64,000 nucleotides of DNA, taken from contig NC_045127.1 of the NCBI RefSeq assembly GCF_007655135.1, positions 11,665,001 through 11,729,000 of the forward strand, given 5' to 3'. Below are positions 34,868 to 44,949 of the stretch, piece by piece; position 1 is the stretch's first letter, and each line of letters begins with the position of its first letter. A model generated the notes under the pieces. That model searched no databases. It was not told where the DNA came from and saw nothing but the letters and a program-made list of their open reading frames with translations. Made by a program: the position numbers and the translations under genes. Origin of the DNA: Punica granatum. Lineage: Eukaryota > Streptophyta > Magnoliopsida > Myrtales > Lythraceae.

Positions 34868-35140
34868 TATAACCAAAAAGTATGCGAGAGAATTTGAAGA
34901 AAAAAATAAAAAAGTAATAATTGTGTTATTGAATTGAGAAAAAAGTGTTGAAATTGAGAAAAAATGTTAAATAGTTTAGAGAATTTAATTTTAAAAAATT
35001 AATTATAATAATAGATAATAAAAAATATTAGAAAGAATTTGAAGAAAAAGATAAAAAAGTAATGATTGTGTTGTTGAATTGAGGCAAAAGTAGAGTAAAG
35101 TAAAGTTAAGTTAAGTTAATTTGATTTCGTAAATAAGCAT
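34868..35140. mobile_element. MITE copy (CTCAACTC family), minus orientation
   Basis: It contains AAAGTAATAATTGTGTTATTGAATTGAG and AAGTAATGATTGTGTTGTTGAATTGAG, then AAGTTAAGTTAAGTTAATTTG. These are reverse complements of blocks in the OPT intron MITE. The interior is AT-rich and the left end is worn. Confidence 0.6.
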
Positions 35141-35235
35141 ATCCGTGAATTGTGTCATGATGAATCACAAGAATAGTTTAAATTGTCGATTCTACATTCA
35201 AAAATGGGGAAAAAAAATGGGATAATTGGTCCATA

Positions 35236-35562
35236 TAACCTAACGTTTGAAAGAATTCTTAGTTCTAGTCCAAACTTGATTTTTTACCTAAGATATCCCA
35301 ACGTTGACGTGTTGGTTTCACATCTATGCCGACGCTAACTTCCCATCCAAAATTGACGGAATTACATACGTGGCACGTTAATTTTGTAATAAGTGTCGGG
35401 ATAGATGTGAAATTAACGTGCCACGTGTGCAATTCCGTCAATTTTGGATGAAAAATTAGCGTCGGAATATATGTGAAACCAACACGTCAACATTAGGATA
35501 TCTCAGGTAAAAAATCAAGTTCGAGTTAGAATTAAGAATTCATTCAAACGTTAGACTATATA
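35236..35562. mobile_element. Fold-back element: near-perfect 330-bp palindrome
   Basis: The left half (CCTAACGTTTGAAAGAATTC, CAACGTTGACGTGTTGGTTTCAC, CCAAAATTGACGGAATT, GTGGCACGTTAATTT) is the reverse complement of the right half, with few mismatches. The centre is near 35390-35400 (TTGTAATAAGTGTCGGGATAG). Transcribed, it would form a hairpin of about 150 paired bases. It has no coding capacity. Confidence 0.85.
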
Positions 35563-35764
35563 GCGCAATTAAAAAAAAAATTATTGAGTTTATTGGGCCC
35601 AGCCGCTTGTACAGTAAAAATTTTGCAGGAATCAAGATTTCATTATTTTTACCTCAATGCTTGACATATATTGGGTTTAACTTCAACCCCATATCCTCCT
35701 GAAAGTCCCTAAATTACGATAAATATTAATTCAATTATTAATTCTCAAACTTGCTCTTGGGCAG

Positions 35765-36414
35765 GTTGCAAGGACACTCGTCCATCCACCCCCGGGCTTT
35801 GTACCTTCCTTGGAGCCAATTGCACCTCCTGGGGTGCCCAAAAGCAACCCACGGTTGCCCGGTAAGCTGAGTATCGAGCGTCAGCCACCGCTGCAGCTGA
35901 GCTTATCTGGGTGTCTTTTATCCTTCGTCATCTTGGCATTTTTCAACTGCGCTCCTCTCTTGTTCTCAGACAACATTTCGGCACTCTATTTGACGTCTAA
36001 TCCAGTCTTTCATGCTCGCACGAAACATGTGGAGATTGACTACCATTTTGTTCATGAAAAGGTTGCACTTGGTTCTATCACGATGTGTTTGGTTCCGGCT
36101 TCTCTTCAAGCGGTCGATGTTTTCACTAAGCCATTGGGTCGGTCTATTTTCTTTGATTTTCAGACCGAACTCGGTCTTTGGACAATTCCCGTGACCGGTT
36201 TGAGGGGGAGTGTAACCAAGTCAACACAAACTCCTGAAGATCCTCCTATGGCAGTTTCAAAATAATTGTTGTTGGAGAATATCTCGTATGGGATTTGTAA
36301 TCATTGTAGTCTCTCACAAATATCTCCTTATTATGTATTAAGCAGAATGTGTACCCTATTTTTTTTATTATCGAATACAACACACAAATTCTCTCTGCTC
36401 TATTCGTTCTCTCA
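35765..36414 (+). mobile_element. Truncated Ty1-copia fragment (RNase H end plus 3' LTR)
   Basis: Degenerate RNase H text is readable in two frames: KQPTVAR then EYRASATAAAELIWVSFILRHLGI, then SDNISALYLTSNPVFHARTKHVEIDYHFVHEK, then DVFTKPLGRSIFFDFQTELGL. A polypurine tract (TTGAGGGGGAG) precedes TGTAACC at about 36211, the likely LTR start. The LTR ends TCTCA at about 36414. It abuts the intron of PR-10 copy H and belongs to a different copia lineage from the element at 37039. The 5' part of the element is missing. Confidence 0.75.
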
Positions 36415-36439
36415 GAACAGTAACTGTCATCGAACTGAC

Positions 36440-36624
36440 CTTCGATGAAATTGGTCTGCTTTGATGCTCCTAGCACCTCCATTGCCCTTGATAAACTCGA
36501 TGCTTTTGATGCCCTGAGGAACCAGCTTGGGGATGAGGTTGTGGGAGTCGATTATCAAGGCCCTGAACATCCGGGACGCCGCAACAGTGGTTGTGAACTC
36601 CTGAGTGAAGCAGGTGATGCCCAT
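36440..36624 (-). pseudogene. PR-10 copy H: exon 1 only, frameshifted
   Basis: It starts MGITCFTQEFTTTVAASRMF, with DSHNLIPKLVPQGIKSIEF. Within the glycine loop (IKGNGGA) one extra base shifts the frame, so the exon is 185 nt instead of 184. No exon 2 is present; the intron runs into a copia fragment. The promoter TATAAATAC is retained at about 36752-36759. It is closest to copy K, with which it shares about 400 bp of upstream DNA. Confidence 0.85.
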
Positions 36625-37038
36625 GTTTACGTTGCATTGCTCGTGAGAAGAAGTGTGAAGTCTAGAGAGATAGTGCTTGCTCAACTAGTGATGCAACCAT
36701 TGCTTATGAAGTTTGTGCTTGGGTTGATGTGTGGAAGAGTTCTTGATGGTGTATTTATAGATTAGAGAAGTAATATATAATTAAGTTCATGATGTCTTTA
36801 CTATATTGGGTATTTCAAATTATGTCCGAAGCACACAAAAATGGAACTGTCACCACCCAACTGAATCAAAAAAAGCTGACCCAAACGCCCTTCTAGATTT
36901 TCAGGATAGCAAAATAATGTTCGAAAACATGATTTCTTTTTTTCGGTGTGAAATTATTCCTTGTAATATAATATATCAGAGACTGATGTCAGAGTTCATA
37001 TTTATTTTTTATCTTAATAGACTGCATGTGATTTTTAT

Positions 37039-37225
37039 TATTGCAGAGTATATCTTGCCAAGATTAGTAGAGATTTATTATCCATGTATATTAACTAACC
37101 TTATTAGTTACATACAAATTAGGCAATAGATAATTAGAATTCCTTTCCTCTTTTGATATAATCAACAGTATATGTACACGTTTGAGTATCAATGAAATTC
37201 AAGCTTTTCAGCTCAACAATTATCA
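37039..37225 (+). repeat. 5' LTR of the copia element
   Basis: Begins TATTGCAGAGTATATC and ends CAATTATCA. A likely TATA region and polyadenylation-type AT-rich sequence are inside. Same length as the 3' LTR. Confidence 0.92.
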
Positions 37226-37307
37226 TGGTCTCAGAGCGATATCAGGTTCAAGAGATTTCTGGGAGAGTGTTATCTTCTCAGGTTTAGTGTTTGTTGGTTA
37301 ATCGTGA

Positions 37308-38222
37308 GTGAAGGCGGATATGGAGAAGTGGGTCGAAACCTCAGGAAAGGGTACAGGGAATGTGGAAGTAGATTGGCTTTCTGCTCTCACTGTTAATTCA
37401 TCATACTACACTGGAGTTAGTTTGATTAATTGCAAATTAACTAGATCGAATTACCTGACGTGGTCAAGGGCCATGTTGACTGCACTGACTACTAAGAATA
37501 AGGTCGAGATGATCGATGGAACGGTGGCAAGGCCACCGAAAGGAGACCCAAATCGGGCGAAATGGGAAATTTGTAACGCCTTAGTAATATCCTGGATTTT
37601 CAATAGGCTGGACTCGGAGCTCCAATCCAGCGTGGCCTGTGCGACGGTGGCTCAAGACCTGTGGGAGGATCTCAGAGAGAGATATTCACTAGGGAATGAG
37701 ACAAGGATTTATCAATTAAAGGCAGAGATTAGAAAATTAAAGCAGGACGGCATGACAATTCCGAAATATTACTCTCGGCTGAAGGGGCTTTGGGATGAAT
37801 CAGACAATTACCTCAAAATTCCGACGTGCACCTGTTCGACGGCCAGAACGTATGCGGCACAGAGAGAACGGGAAAAAATTCGTCAATTCTTGATGGGATT
37901 AAGGTCGGAATATGCCACAATGAGGTCGAATATCCTCAGCCACAAACCGGCCCACTCTCTGAACAAGGTACATGCCCTAATTCTGCATGAAGAGAGACAA
38001 AAAATGGTGGCTTTGTCTCATGAGAATTCTACACCGGATGCTGCGGTATTTCTGAGCAAACTTACCGGGAACAAAGCGGAGATGCAAGGCAGTGGCGGCA
38101 GCTCAGGCTACGGAGGACAGATAGGAGGTAAAGGAGGGACGAGCAAGGCTTGCTACCATTGTGGCCGTCCCTGGCATCTCAAGAATTCCTGCCGGTTGCT
38201 CCATGGCTTCCCGGGTACCTAG
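37308..38222 (+). CDS. Copia gag-like nucleocapsid protein
   Basis: Open frame of 304 codons. It contains LTRSNYLTWSRAMLTAL and DLWEDLRERYSLGN, IYQLKAEIRKLKQDGMTI, and a zinc knuckle CYHCGRPWHLKNSC (C-X2-C-X4-H-X4-C) near the C-terminus. These are the retrotransposon gag domains of copia elements, whose product packages the element RNA. It ends with a stop soon after the knuckle, so it is separated from protease by a stop and a spacer rich in repeated GGGCCAATT-GGTGGGCT-AAGCCCATCAGGCG units (about 38315-38410). Confidence 0.88.
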   Translation: MKADMEKWVETSGKGTGNVEVDWLSALTVNSSYYTGVSLINCKLTRSNYLTWSRAMLTALTTKNKVEMIDGTVARPPKGDPNRAKWEICNALVISWIFNRLDSELQSSVACATVAQDLWEDLRERYSLGNETRIYQLKAEIRKLKQDGMTIPKYYSRLKGLWDESDNYLKIPTCTCSTARTYAAQREREKIRQFLMGLRSEYATMRSNILSHKPAHSLNKVHALILHEERQKMVALSHENSTPDAAVFLSKLTGNKAEMQGSGGSSGYGGQIGGKGGTSKACYHCGRPWHLKNSCRLLHGFPGT

Positions 38223-38438
38223 GATTCAAAGAAGGAAAAGGGAAAAGGAGGGTTTGCAGGGAAGAGGATTGGGGAGACGATGGCAGGGCAACAGCGGACG
38301 GGCTTGGGCTCGAGCCAATTCGGTGGGCTGCAAGCCCATCAGGCGTAGATTAGGTCCTTTAACCCGGGGTCGGGCCAATTTGGTGGGCTACAAGCCCATC
38401 AGGCGCAGATTAGGCAATCCAGCTTAGGCCCAAATCAA

Positions 38439-41400
38439 ATGGGCAGGCTTCAGGACTATCAGGCGCCTTCTGGGCAGCCGAGAAGCGGGTTGAATAAATT
38501 ATCCCAACTTTCAGACACGGCTTTTCAAAGGCTCCTCAATTTTTTAGGTCCAGATGATGACAACATGCACCCAGCCTCTGGTAAAAATTTTATTTCAGTA
38601 AATTTTGGACATGATTGGATAATTGATAGCGGAGCTTTTAGGCACATAACAGGAGATGCCAACCTATTTGTTGAGTCGCAACTACTTACCGAGAGGCCAA
38701 GAATTCATATACCAAATGGGGGTGTCTCTATTGCTTGCAGAACTGGACGAATACATATAGGCCCTTTCGTCTTATCAGATGTTTTATTGATCCCAGAATT
38801 TAATTGCAGTCTCATTTCCGCATCTCTGTTATCAAAAGATCTGGATTGCTGTGTAATGTTCTACACTGATTTTTGTTTGATATAGGACCGCACCACGAGG
38901 ACAATTGGAGTGGGTGAGCTCCAAGGGGGTGTGTATTATCTTCGGCGTGTGGCTATTCAAGAGCAGGCTAATCGGGTCATCAGTGAAGAGACGGGTAATT
39001 TGTGGCATATGCACCTTGGACATCCATCACGGCGAATCAAGTTTAATGGTATTAATTTAGAATTGAATGCAGCTATGGATAAGGAATGCGATATTTGCCT
39101 TCGTGCAAAACAGACTCGGTCAAGTTTCGACCTAAGTATGAAGAAAGCTGTTTTTCAATTTCAATTGATCCACTGTGATTTGTGGGGACCTTATAGAGTG
39201 GCATCTATGTCTAGTGCTCGGTATTTTTTGACGATTGTGGATGATTACAGTCGTGCGGTGTGGCTATATTTATTGCGGGAGAAATCAAAGACGCGGCAAC
39301 ATCTTATAAATTTTTGCAAGTTGGTGAAAAATCAGTTTAATCGCATTGTGAAAATAGTGCGAAGTGACAATGGGAAGGAGTTTGTTTCGCGAGAGTTGCA
39401 GAATTACTTCTCTACTAAAGGGATTATTCACCAAACATCTTGTATAGACACACCTCAACAAAATGGGCATGTCGAGCGGAAACATAGGCATATATTGAAT
39501 GTTGCACGATCGTTACTTTTTCAGGCTGGACTTCCAACTGAATTCTGTAGAGAATGTGTTACCACGACGGCGCACTTAATTAATGTGACTCCCATATCAC
39601 TTCTGGGAGGTAAGAGTTCATATGAAATCTTGTCTGAGAGATGACCGAATTATTCTAACTTGAAGGTATTTGGATGCTTATATTATGCACATGATAAACC
39701 AAAGGACAAGGATAAGTTCAAACCTCATTCTCGTCGGTGTGTGTTCGTTGGATATCCGTATGGGAAAAGGGGTTGGTGAGTTTATGATCTTGAAAAGAAT
39801 GAGATATTTGTGACTCGAGATGTTCGGTTTTACGAGAAGGAGTTCCCATTTTTACAGATGAATGATACTGGGAAGGAAGATGGTACACAGGTTCATTTCT
39901 TTACTGACAATGAGAAGCATGTCAGTCAAATGATGAGTCAGGAGGAGTCGAGATTTGAGAACCCTGATGAAAGGAAAGAAGAAAAAGGGCATCAACATTC
40001 TTTAAGCCCGATGGGTAATCAACGAGAAGTTTATGGTGAACTACTGACGGAAGAAGTGGAAGGACCAGAAGTGGAGACTGCAGACCATCTGTTGCGGCGT
40101 TCCGATCGAATTAAGTCTACGCCTAGATATTTGAAGGATTTTGAAGTTCGTATTCACACCGCTTTACACACACCCCTCAATTCACCTACTTCATCAAAAT
40201 CCTCAAGTATGGTTCATTCAATTCAGCAATATTTATCATATTCTGGTGCCTTTAATCGATATCTTGCATATGTAAGTGCTTTGGATTCGAAGGTGGAACC
40301 TGTGTCTTATCAAGATGCGGCAGTCAATCCACGGTGGAAGGAAGCTATGGCCGAGGAGATCAAAGCGCTTGAGGCCAATAGCACATGGACTATCGAGCGA
40401 TTACCATCGGGGAAGCGTCCAAATGATTGTAGATGGGTATATAAGATCAAGCGTCGAGCTGATGGGAGCATAGAGAGGTATAAAGCTCGACTTGTTGCAA
40501 AGGGATTCACTCAGGTCGAAGGAGTAGACTTCAATGAGACATTCGCACCCGTGGCAAAATTGGTCACTATACGATGTTTGTTGGTTGTGGCTGTAGCGAA
40601 GGGATGGGAGATACATCAGATGGACGTGAACAATGCATTTCTGCATGGAGATCTCGATGAGGAAGTTTATATGCGTTTACCTCCTGGATATTCTTTCCCG
40701 AGGGCAGGGATAGGTGTGTCGACTTCAGAAATCACTTTATGGGCTGAGGCAAGCTTCGCAAAACTAGTATGCCAAACTTGCTGAATCTATGAGGCATTAT
40801 GGATTCCGACAGTCTGGAGCAGATCATTCACTATTTGTTTTTAATCGTGGCAATATTTTTCTTGCGGCATTGGTATATGTGGATGATATTCTAGTCGTTG
40901 GCAACAACCATGAGCAATGCATCTGCTTCAAGCGATACCTTGATCGTTGTTTTCGCATCAAGGATTTGGGACCGGTACGGTATTTTCTTGGAATTGAAGT
41001 GAGCAGAATGGAATATGGCCTTTTCCTTAATCAGAGAAAATATGCACTCGATATTCTCACGGAGTGTGGGATGCTTGGTGCTCGACCATCCTCATTTCCA
41101 ATGGAGCAACATCATGGATTGTCAGCAGGATCGGGAGTTCCTTTTGATGACCCTGGCAGATATAGGCGGCTGGTTGGTCGTCTGATTTATCTAACAATTA
41201 CGCAGCTGGAGCTTAGTTATCCTGTGCATATTCTATCTCAGTTTATGCAAGATCCTCGTCAGGAACATTGAGATGCTGCGATGCGGGTACTTCGTTACTT
41301 AAAGCAATCTCCAGGCCAGGGAATTTTTCTTCGGCCAAAATCATTGGAGCTTGAAGTTTATTGTGACTCGGACTGGGCTAGTTGTCCCACGACCCGTCGC

Positions 41401-41751
41401 TCAATTACAAGGTATTTTGTTACATTAGGAGGTTGTCCTATCTCCTGGAAAACGAAGAAACAAGCCACGGTGGCTCGTTCTTCAGCTGAAGCGGAGTATC
41501 GAGCCATGGCAGGAGCGGTTAGTGAAATCTTATGGCTTCGAAATTTGGTCAATTCTCTTGGAATCAAATATAGTGAGCCTACTCGAATATTTTGTGACAA
41601 CCAGGCTGCTTTACATATTGCAGCAAAACCAGTGTTTCACGAACGAACGAAGCATATAGAGATAGGTTGCCACTTTGTTCGTGAACACATTCGGTTCATA
41701 TCATTAAGACTTTGCATGTTCCTACGAAATTGCAACTTGCTGATATTTTGA
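38439..41751 (+). pseudogene. Copia pol: protease, integrase, RT and RNase H with stops and frameshifts
   Basis: Protease region: DWIIDSGAFRHITG (usual DSGAT). Integrase: LWHMHLGHPS, CDICLRAKQTR, then the catalytic DLWGPY, IVRSDNGKEF and ERKHRHILNVARSLLF (usual NGxxER-H). Reverse transcriptase: [37 protein letters not shown] and YVDDILVVGNN. RNase H: YCDSDWASCPTTRRS, SSAEAEYRAM and KPVFHERTKHIEI. Stops or shifts break it at about 38885, 39644, 40784, 41271 and 41751, so it cannot be translated as one polyprotein. Confidence 0.92.
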
Positions 41752-41835
41752 CGAAGGCTTTAGGACGAGATCGATTCCGCTTTCTCTTGAGCAAGTTGGG
41801 CTTTCGGGATCGTCATGCTCCAACTTGAGGAGGAG

Positions 41836-42022
41836 TATTGCCGAGTATATCTTGCCAAGATTAGCGGAGATTTATTATCCTTGTATATTAACTAGCCTTA
41901 TTAGTTACATACAAATTAGACAATAGATAATTAGAATTCCTTTCCTCTTTTGATGTAATCAACAGTATATGTACACGTTTGAGTATCAATGAAATTCAAG
42001 CTTTTCAGCTCAGCAATTATCA
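41836..42022 (+). repeat. 3' LTR of the copia element
   Basis: Begins TATTGCCGAGTATATC and ends CAATTATCA; 187 bp, directly after the polypurine tract. Confidence 0.92.
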
Positions 42023-42454
42023 TTTATATTCTGCTCTCTCTCTCTTCTTCTTTTTTTTTTGATGGGTAAAAAGGAAATACGCAGATGTGTCATGAGCCTC
42101 AAAGAGGATTTGAAAATTACAGAGTAGGGGAGTCTTTCTAACGAGAATTCAACCAAAAATTGATATATTAGAGTCAAGAACGAAGGCCATTGCATTAAAT
42201 TCAATTGCTCAGTAATTGACTTATTTTGCATGCAGATGATGTCAAGGATCCGAGAATATATGCCCACACTAACATCCACTAGAAGCCCAATGTAATAAAT
42301 GTAATGCCACGACACAAAATTCAGGTAAACTAAAACTAATTACCGTTTGTTATAATAAATAAGATGTAATATGGGACTCAAAGAATATACGGAATATGTC
42401 GCATTTGGTAATCAATGGATGGCGTTTTTGTCATTTTCTTACTTGGCTGGTTTG

Positions 42455-42656
42455 CACGGAGTTAATTCATATGCAATTTAACTCCCCTTTACTTTTTCCT
42501 TAATTCAATAACATAATAATTATTTTTTATCTTTTTCTTTTATTTAATAATAAATTCTTTTACATATTTTTCATTATCTATTATTACAACTAATTTTTCA
42601 ATATTAAATTTTCTCATCTATTCATTACTTTTCCCTCATGACTATTATTACTTTTT
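42455..42656. mobile_element. MITE (CTCAACTC family), left part, interrupted
   Basis: ATTTAACTCCCCTTTACTTTTTCCTTAATTCAATAAC and TTCATTACTTTT blocks match other copies. The element is cut by the long-TIR element that begins at 42657 and resumes at about 43375-43486 (TCAATTTTAATAATAAATTTTCCC ... ACTCTACTCCGTTACCAAACGC). Confidence 0.6.
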
Positions 42657-43374
42657 GAGTTAATAATCCAAAAAAAATTAACTCTATGTCATTTTTCAAT
42701 TTTAGTACAAACTTTATTTTTTAGTAAGAAAATGTAGGAACTTTGATTTTCTTGCCACGTTAGTCATCTTAACCATCTTCCATCCATTTTATTGACGTGG
42801 CGGAAAACGATGTCAACGTGGCGAACGACATCACACCACGTCATTGAAAATAATAAAAAAATTACACTTTTTTTTTTAAAAGAGCAATGCTTTGATCGGA
42901 GAAAGGGTAGGGGTCCCAATCGCCCATCGCCCACTACTGGCCACTTCCCCTTCCCACCCCCTAGAGGGCACCGAGGCCCTCAACCAAGTTGAGGGGTGGG
43001 AGTCGAGGCCCCACTCCCTGAAATCAGGAGAATTCCCAAGTTGGAGGTTCTCCAAATTTCGGCGAGTGGGGCCTCGATCCCGGCCATCACCCCCCATTGG
43101 AGTCATTGGCAATTGCAGATGTTGGGGGGAGGGGTGTAGTGGTCGAGTGGTCGGCTGTAAGCGGCTGAGGGCTCCCACCCTTTCTCCGATCAAAGCCTTT
43201 CTCTTTTCTTTTTTTTAAATTTCTGTAAAATTATTTTATAATTTTTTATGGAAAATGGCAAAGATGCCTAACGTAATAAGAAAATCAAAGTTCGTATTTT
43301 TTCTTGCCAAAAAATAAAGTTCACGTCAAAATTGAAAAAGCCACAAAATTCAAGCCTTTTTGGGTCATTAACCC
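42657..43374. mobile_element. Long-TIR MULE-like element nested in a MITE
   Basis: The left end GAGTTAATAATCCAAAAA is the diverged inverse of the right end, which reads GGGTTAATGACCCAAAAA on the other strand. The arms of about 230 bp share CAATTTT, AACTTTATTTTTT, GAACTTTGATTTTCTT and TTTGATCGGAGAAAGGGT blocks. The interior 42920-43170 is GC-rich and partly palindromic (GAGGGGTGGGAGTCGAGGCCCC / GTGGGGCCTCGATC). The flanks TTACTTTTT and TAATTTTTT could be a 9-bp duplication with two changes. Non-autonomous. Confidence 0.65.
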
Positions 43375-43494
43375 TAATTTTTTTTGTTCTCCTTTCAATT
43401 TTAATAATAAATTTTCCCAACTACTTTTGTTTTCATCCAAAAAATCAAATTAAATCAAACTCTACTCCGTTACCAAACGCAAATCTTTTTTAAA

Positions 43495-43985
43495 TTATAT
43501 CTCGTCCTCAACCTTCTCGTATCATGTCAACTTTAGTCCTCCTTCCGTTAACTTTCAGTCAAAAACCGTTACTTTTTCCATTCAAAAACATTTTTAAATG
43601 AAATTATATGTTGAGGTTGCCAGTGACACACTGGAGGGGTGGTGAGATCAAGCGGCTGCAACTACCCCGCCATGGCAGTAATGCCCGCCAAAAAGGCCCA
43701 CCGCCCTGAATCCAAAAAGAAAAAAGAAAGAAGTTAATCGTCAAAAGGAATCTGGGGTGATGGCCGTCGGCTGAGGCCGCGACCACTCCCCTCCTCTCCA
43801 GTTCCCACTTGCTTGCTTTTTAGTCACAGTAGTTTCCTTTTTAATTAATCTTTTCAAATTTGCGAAAATGAATAGTTTTTATTTTTCAGTAAAGTTTCTT
43901 TGGACAAAAACAATGTAACAGCTTCGATTGAAAATTAACAGAAGGAATTAACAAAAATGCCAAAAGATTGAGGAACAAAAACGAC
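43495..43985. mobile_element. Second long-TIR element, GC-rich core
   Basis: The left arm has CCTTCCGTTAACTTTCAGTC and CGTTACTTTTTCCA; the right arm has their complements (GATTGAAAATTAACAGAAGG and GTAACAGCTTCGATTG). The core at 43610-43800 is GC-rich. Half-copies of the same family occur at about 46165-46390 and 52590-52870. Its borders are worn. Confidence 0.55.
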
Positions 43986-44334
43986 TTTGCTTTGGAATAC
44001 ATATGGTTTATATAATATATATGTATATATGTAATCTCCACTGTTTCAGGAGTTAATATATACTAGAGAACTTAATTGGAAATCAATCGGTGGATGTAAA
44101 TATAAAATACCATTCTAAGCACGAACTGCCCTTATGCAAAAAGAACACACCTCGATCACCACCAAAATCTATAATTTCCAAAAGACGACTCAAGAGTTCA
44201 TGTTTTTACCACGCTGTTTGGCATACATTGGATTCACTTTAACCCCAATAAATCTTGAAATTCACTACAATTCAAACGAAATGTTAATCCAATTATTGTA
44301 AATTAATACATATATATGTATTTATTCATACAAT

Positions 44335-44800
44335 TCAGATGTACTCGCTGGTCATCTTGCACACGCATCCACCGGTGCTCGAGGCCTCGAACTTGACCTC
44401 ATAGACGACCTTCTCAAGCTTATCGAATATGATGTCGCCCTCAATGAGGGTGTACTTGCAGATGAAGTTCATCGTGTCAATAGCATCGATCCTGTGCTTC
44501 AAGCACTTGAAGTGGCCACCTGCAGGGAACATCAAAAATATTACAATTATGATGAATCTAGAGGAATAGGCGTACGACTTTATATCATCAAGCTGGACTA
44601 GAACCGTCTGACCAACCTTCAGGGAAGTTGGTTTGCTTGATGCTACCAACACCTCCATCGCCCTCAACAAACTCAATGCTCTTGATGCCCTGAGGAACAA
44701 TCTTTGGGATGAGGTTGTGGGACTCGAGGACGAGGGCTTTGAACATCCGAGATGGTGAGACTGAGGTCGTGAACTCTTGACTGAAGCAGGTGACACCCAT
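44335..44800 (-). CDS. PR-10 copy I, shortened by a 3' deletion
   Basis: Exon 1 is 44617-44800 (184 nt, MGVTCFSQEFTTSV, GDGGVGSIK). Exon 2 is 44335-44519 and is cut off after CKMTSEY, where it joins sequence normally found well downstream of the gene. The new frame ends at once (TGA at 44335-44337), giving 122 aa. Copies J and L have about 40 further residues including the C-terminal helix. The promoter (TATAAATA at about 44913) and splice sites are intact, so a truncated transcript may be made. Without the last helix the product is unlikely to bind ligand normally; it may be regarded as a pseudogene. Confidence 0.8.
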
Positions 44801-44912
44801 GACTGTTTTTTTGTCAGAGGATATGAACTAGCTAGGAAGAAATTATATTGTTTCACTGGCACTGGTGGAAATGCTTGTGAGTTTGTGAGTTGAAGTGACG
44901 AGGACTTGATGC

Positions 44913-44921
44913 TATTTATAA
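44913..44921 (-). promoter_or_regulatory. Putative TATA box of PR-10 copy I
   Basis: TATAAATAG about 115 bases upstream of the start; the surrounding 100 bases are nearly identical to those of copy J. Confidence 0.6.
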
Positions 44922-44949
44922 ATTTAGAGAATGTAGTGGGAGCTCGCGA

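Larger units (their letters stand above)
37039..42022 (+). mobile_element. Complete but decayed Ty1-copia retrotransposon
   Basis: Two 187-bp LTRs (37039-37225 and 41836-42022) are flanked by a 5-bp duplication TTTAT (37034-37038 and 42023-42027). A primer-binding site TGGTCTCAGAGC immediately follows the 5' LTR (initiator-tRNA-Met type). A polypurine stretch (TTGAGGAGGAG) precedes the 3' LTR. The internal order is gag, protease, integrase, reverse transcriptase, RNase H, which is copia order. The LTRs differ at about 8 positions by eye. The paralogous PR-10 flank near 52488-52515 lacks the element. Confidence 0.95.
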
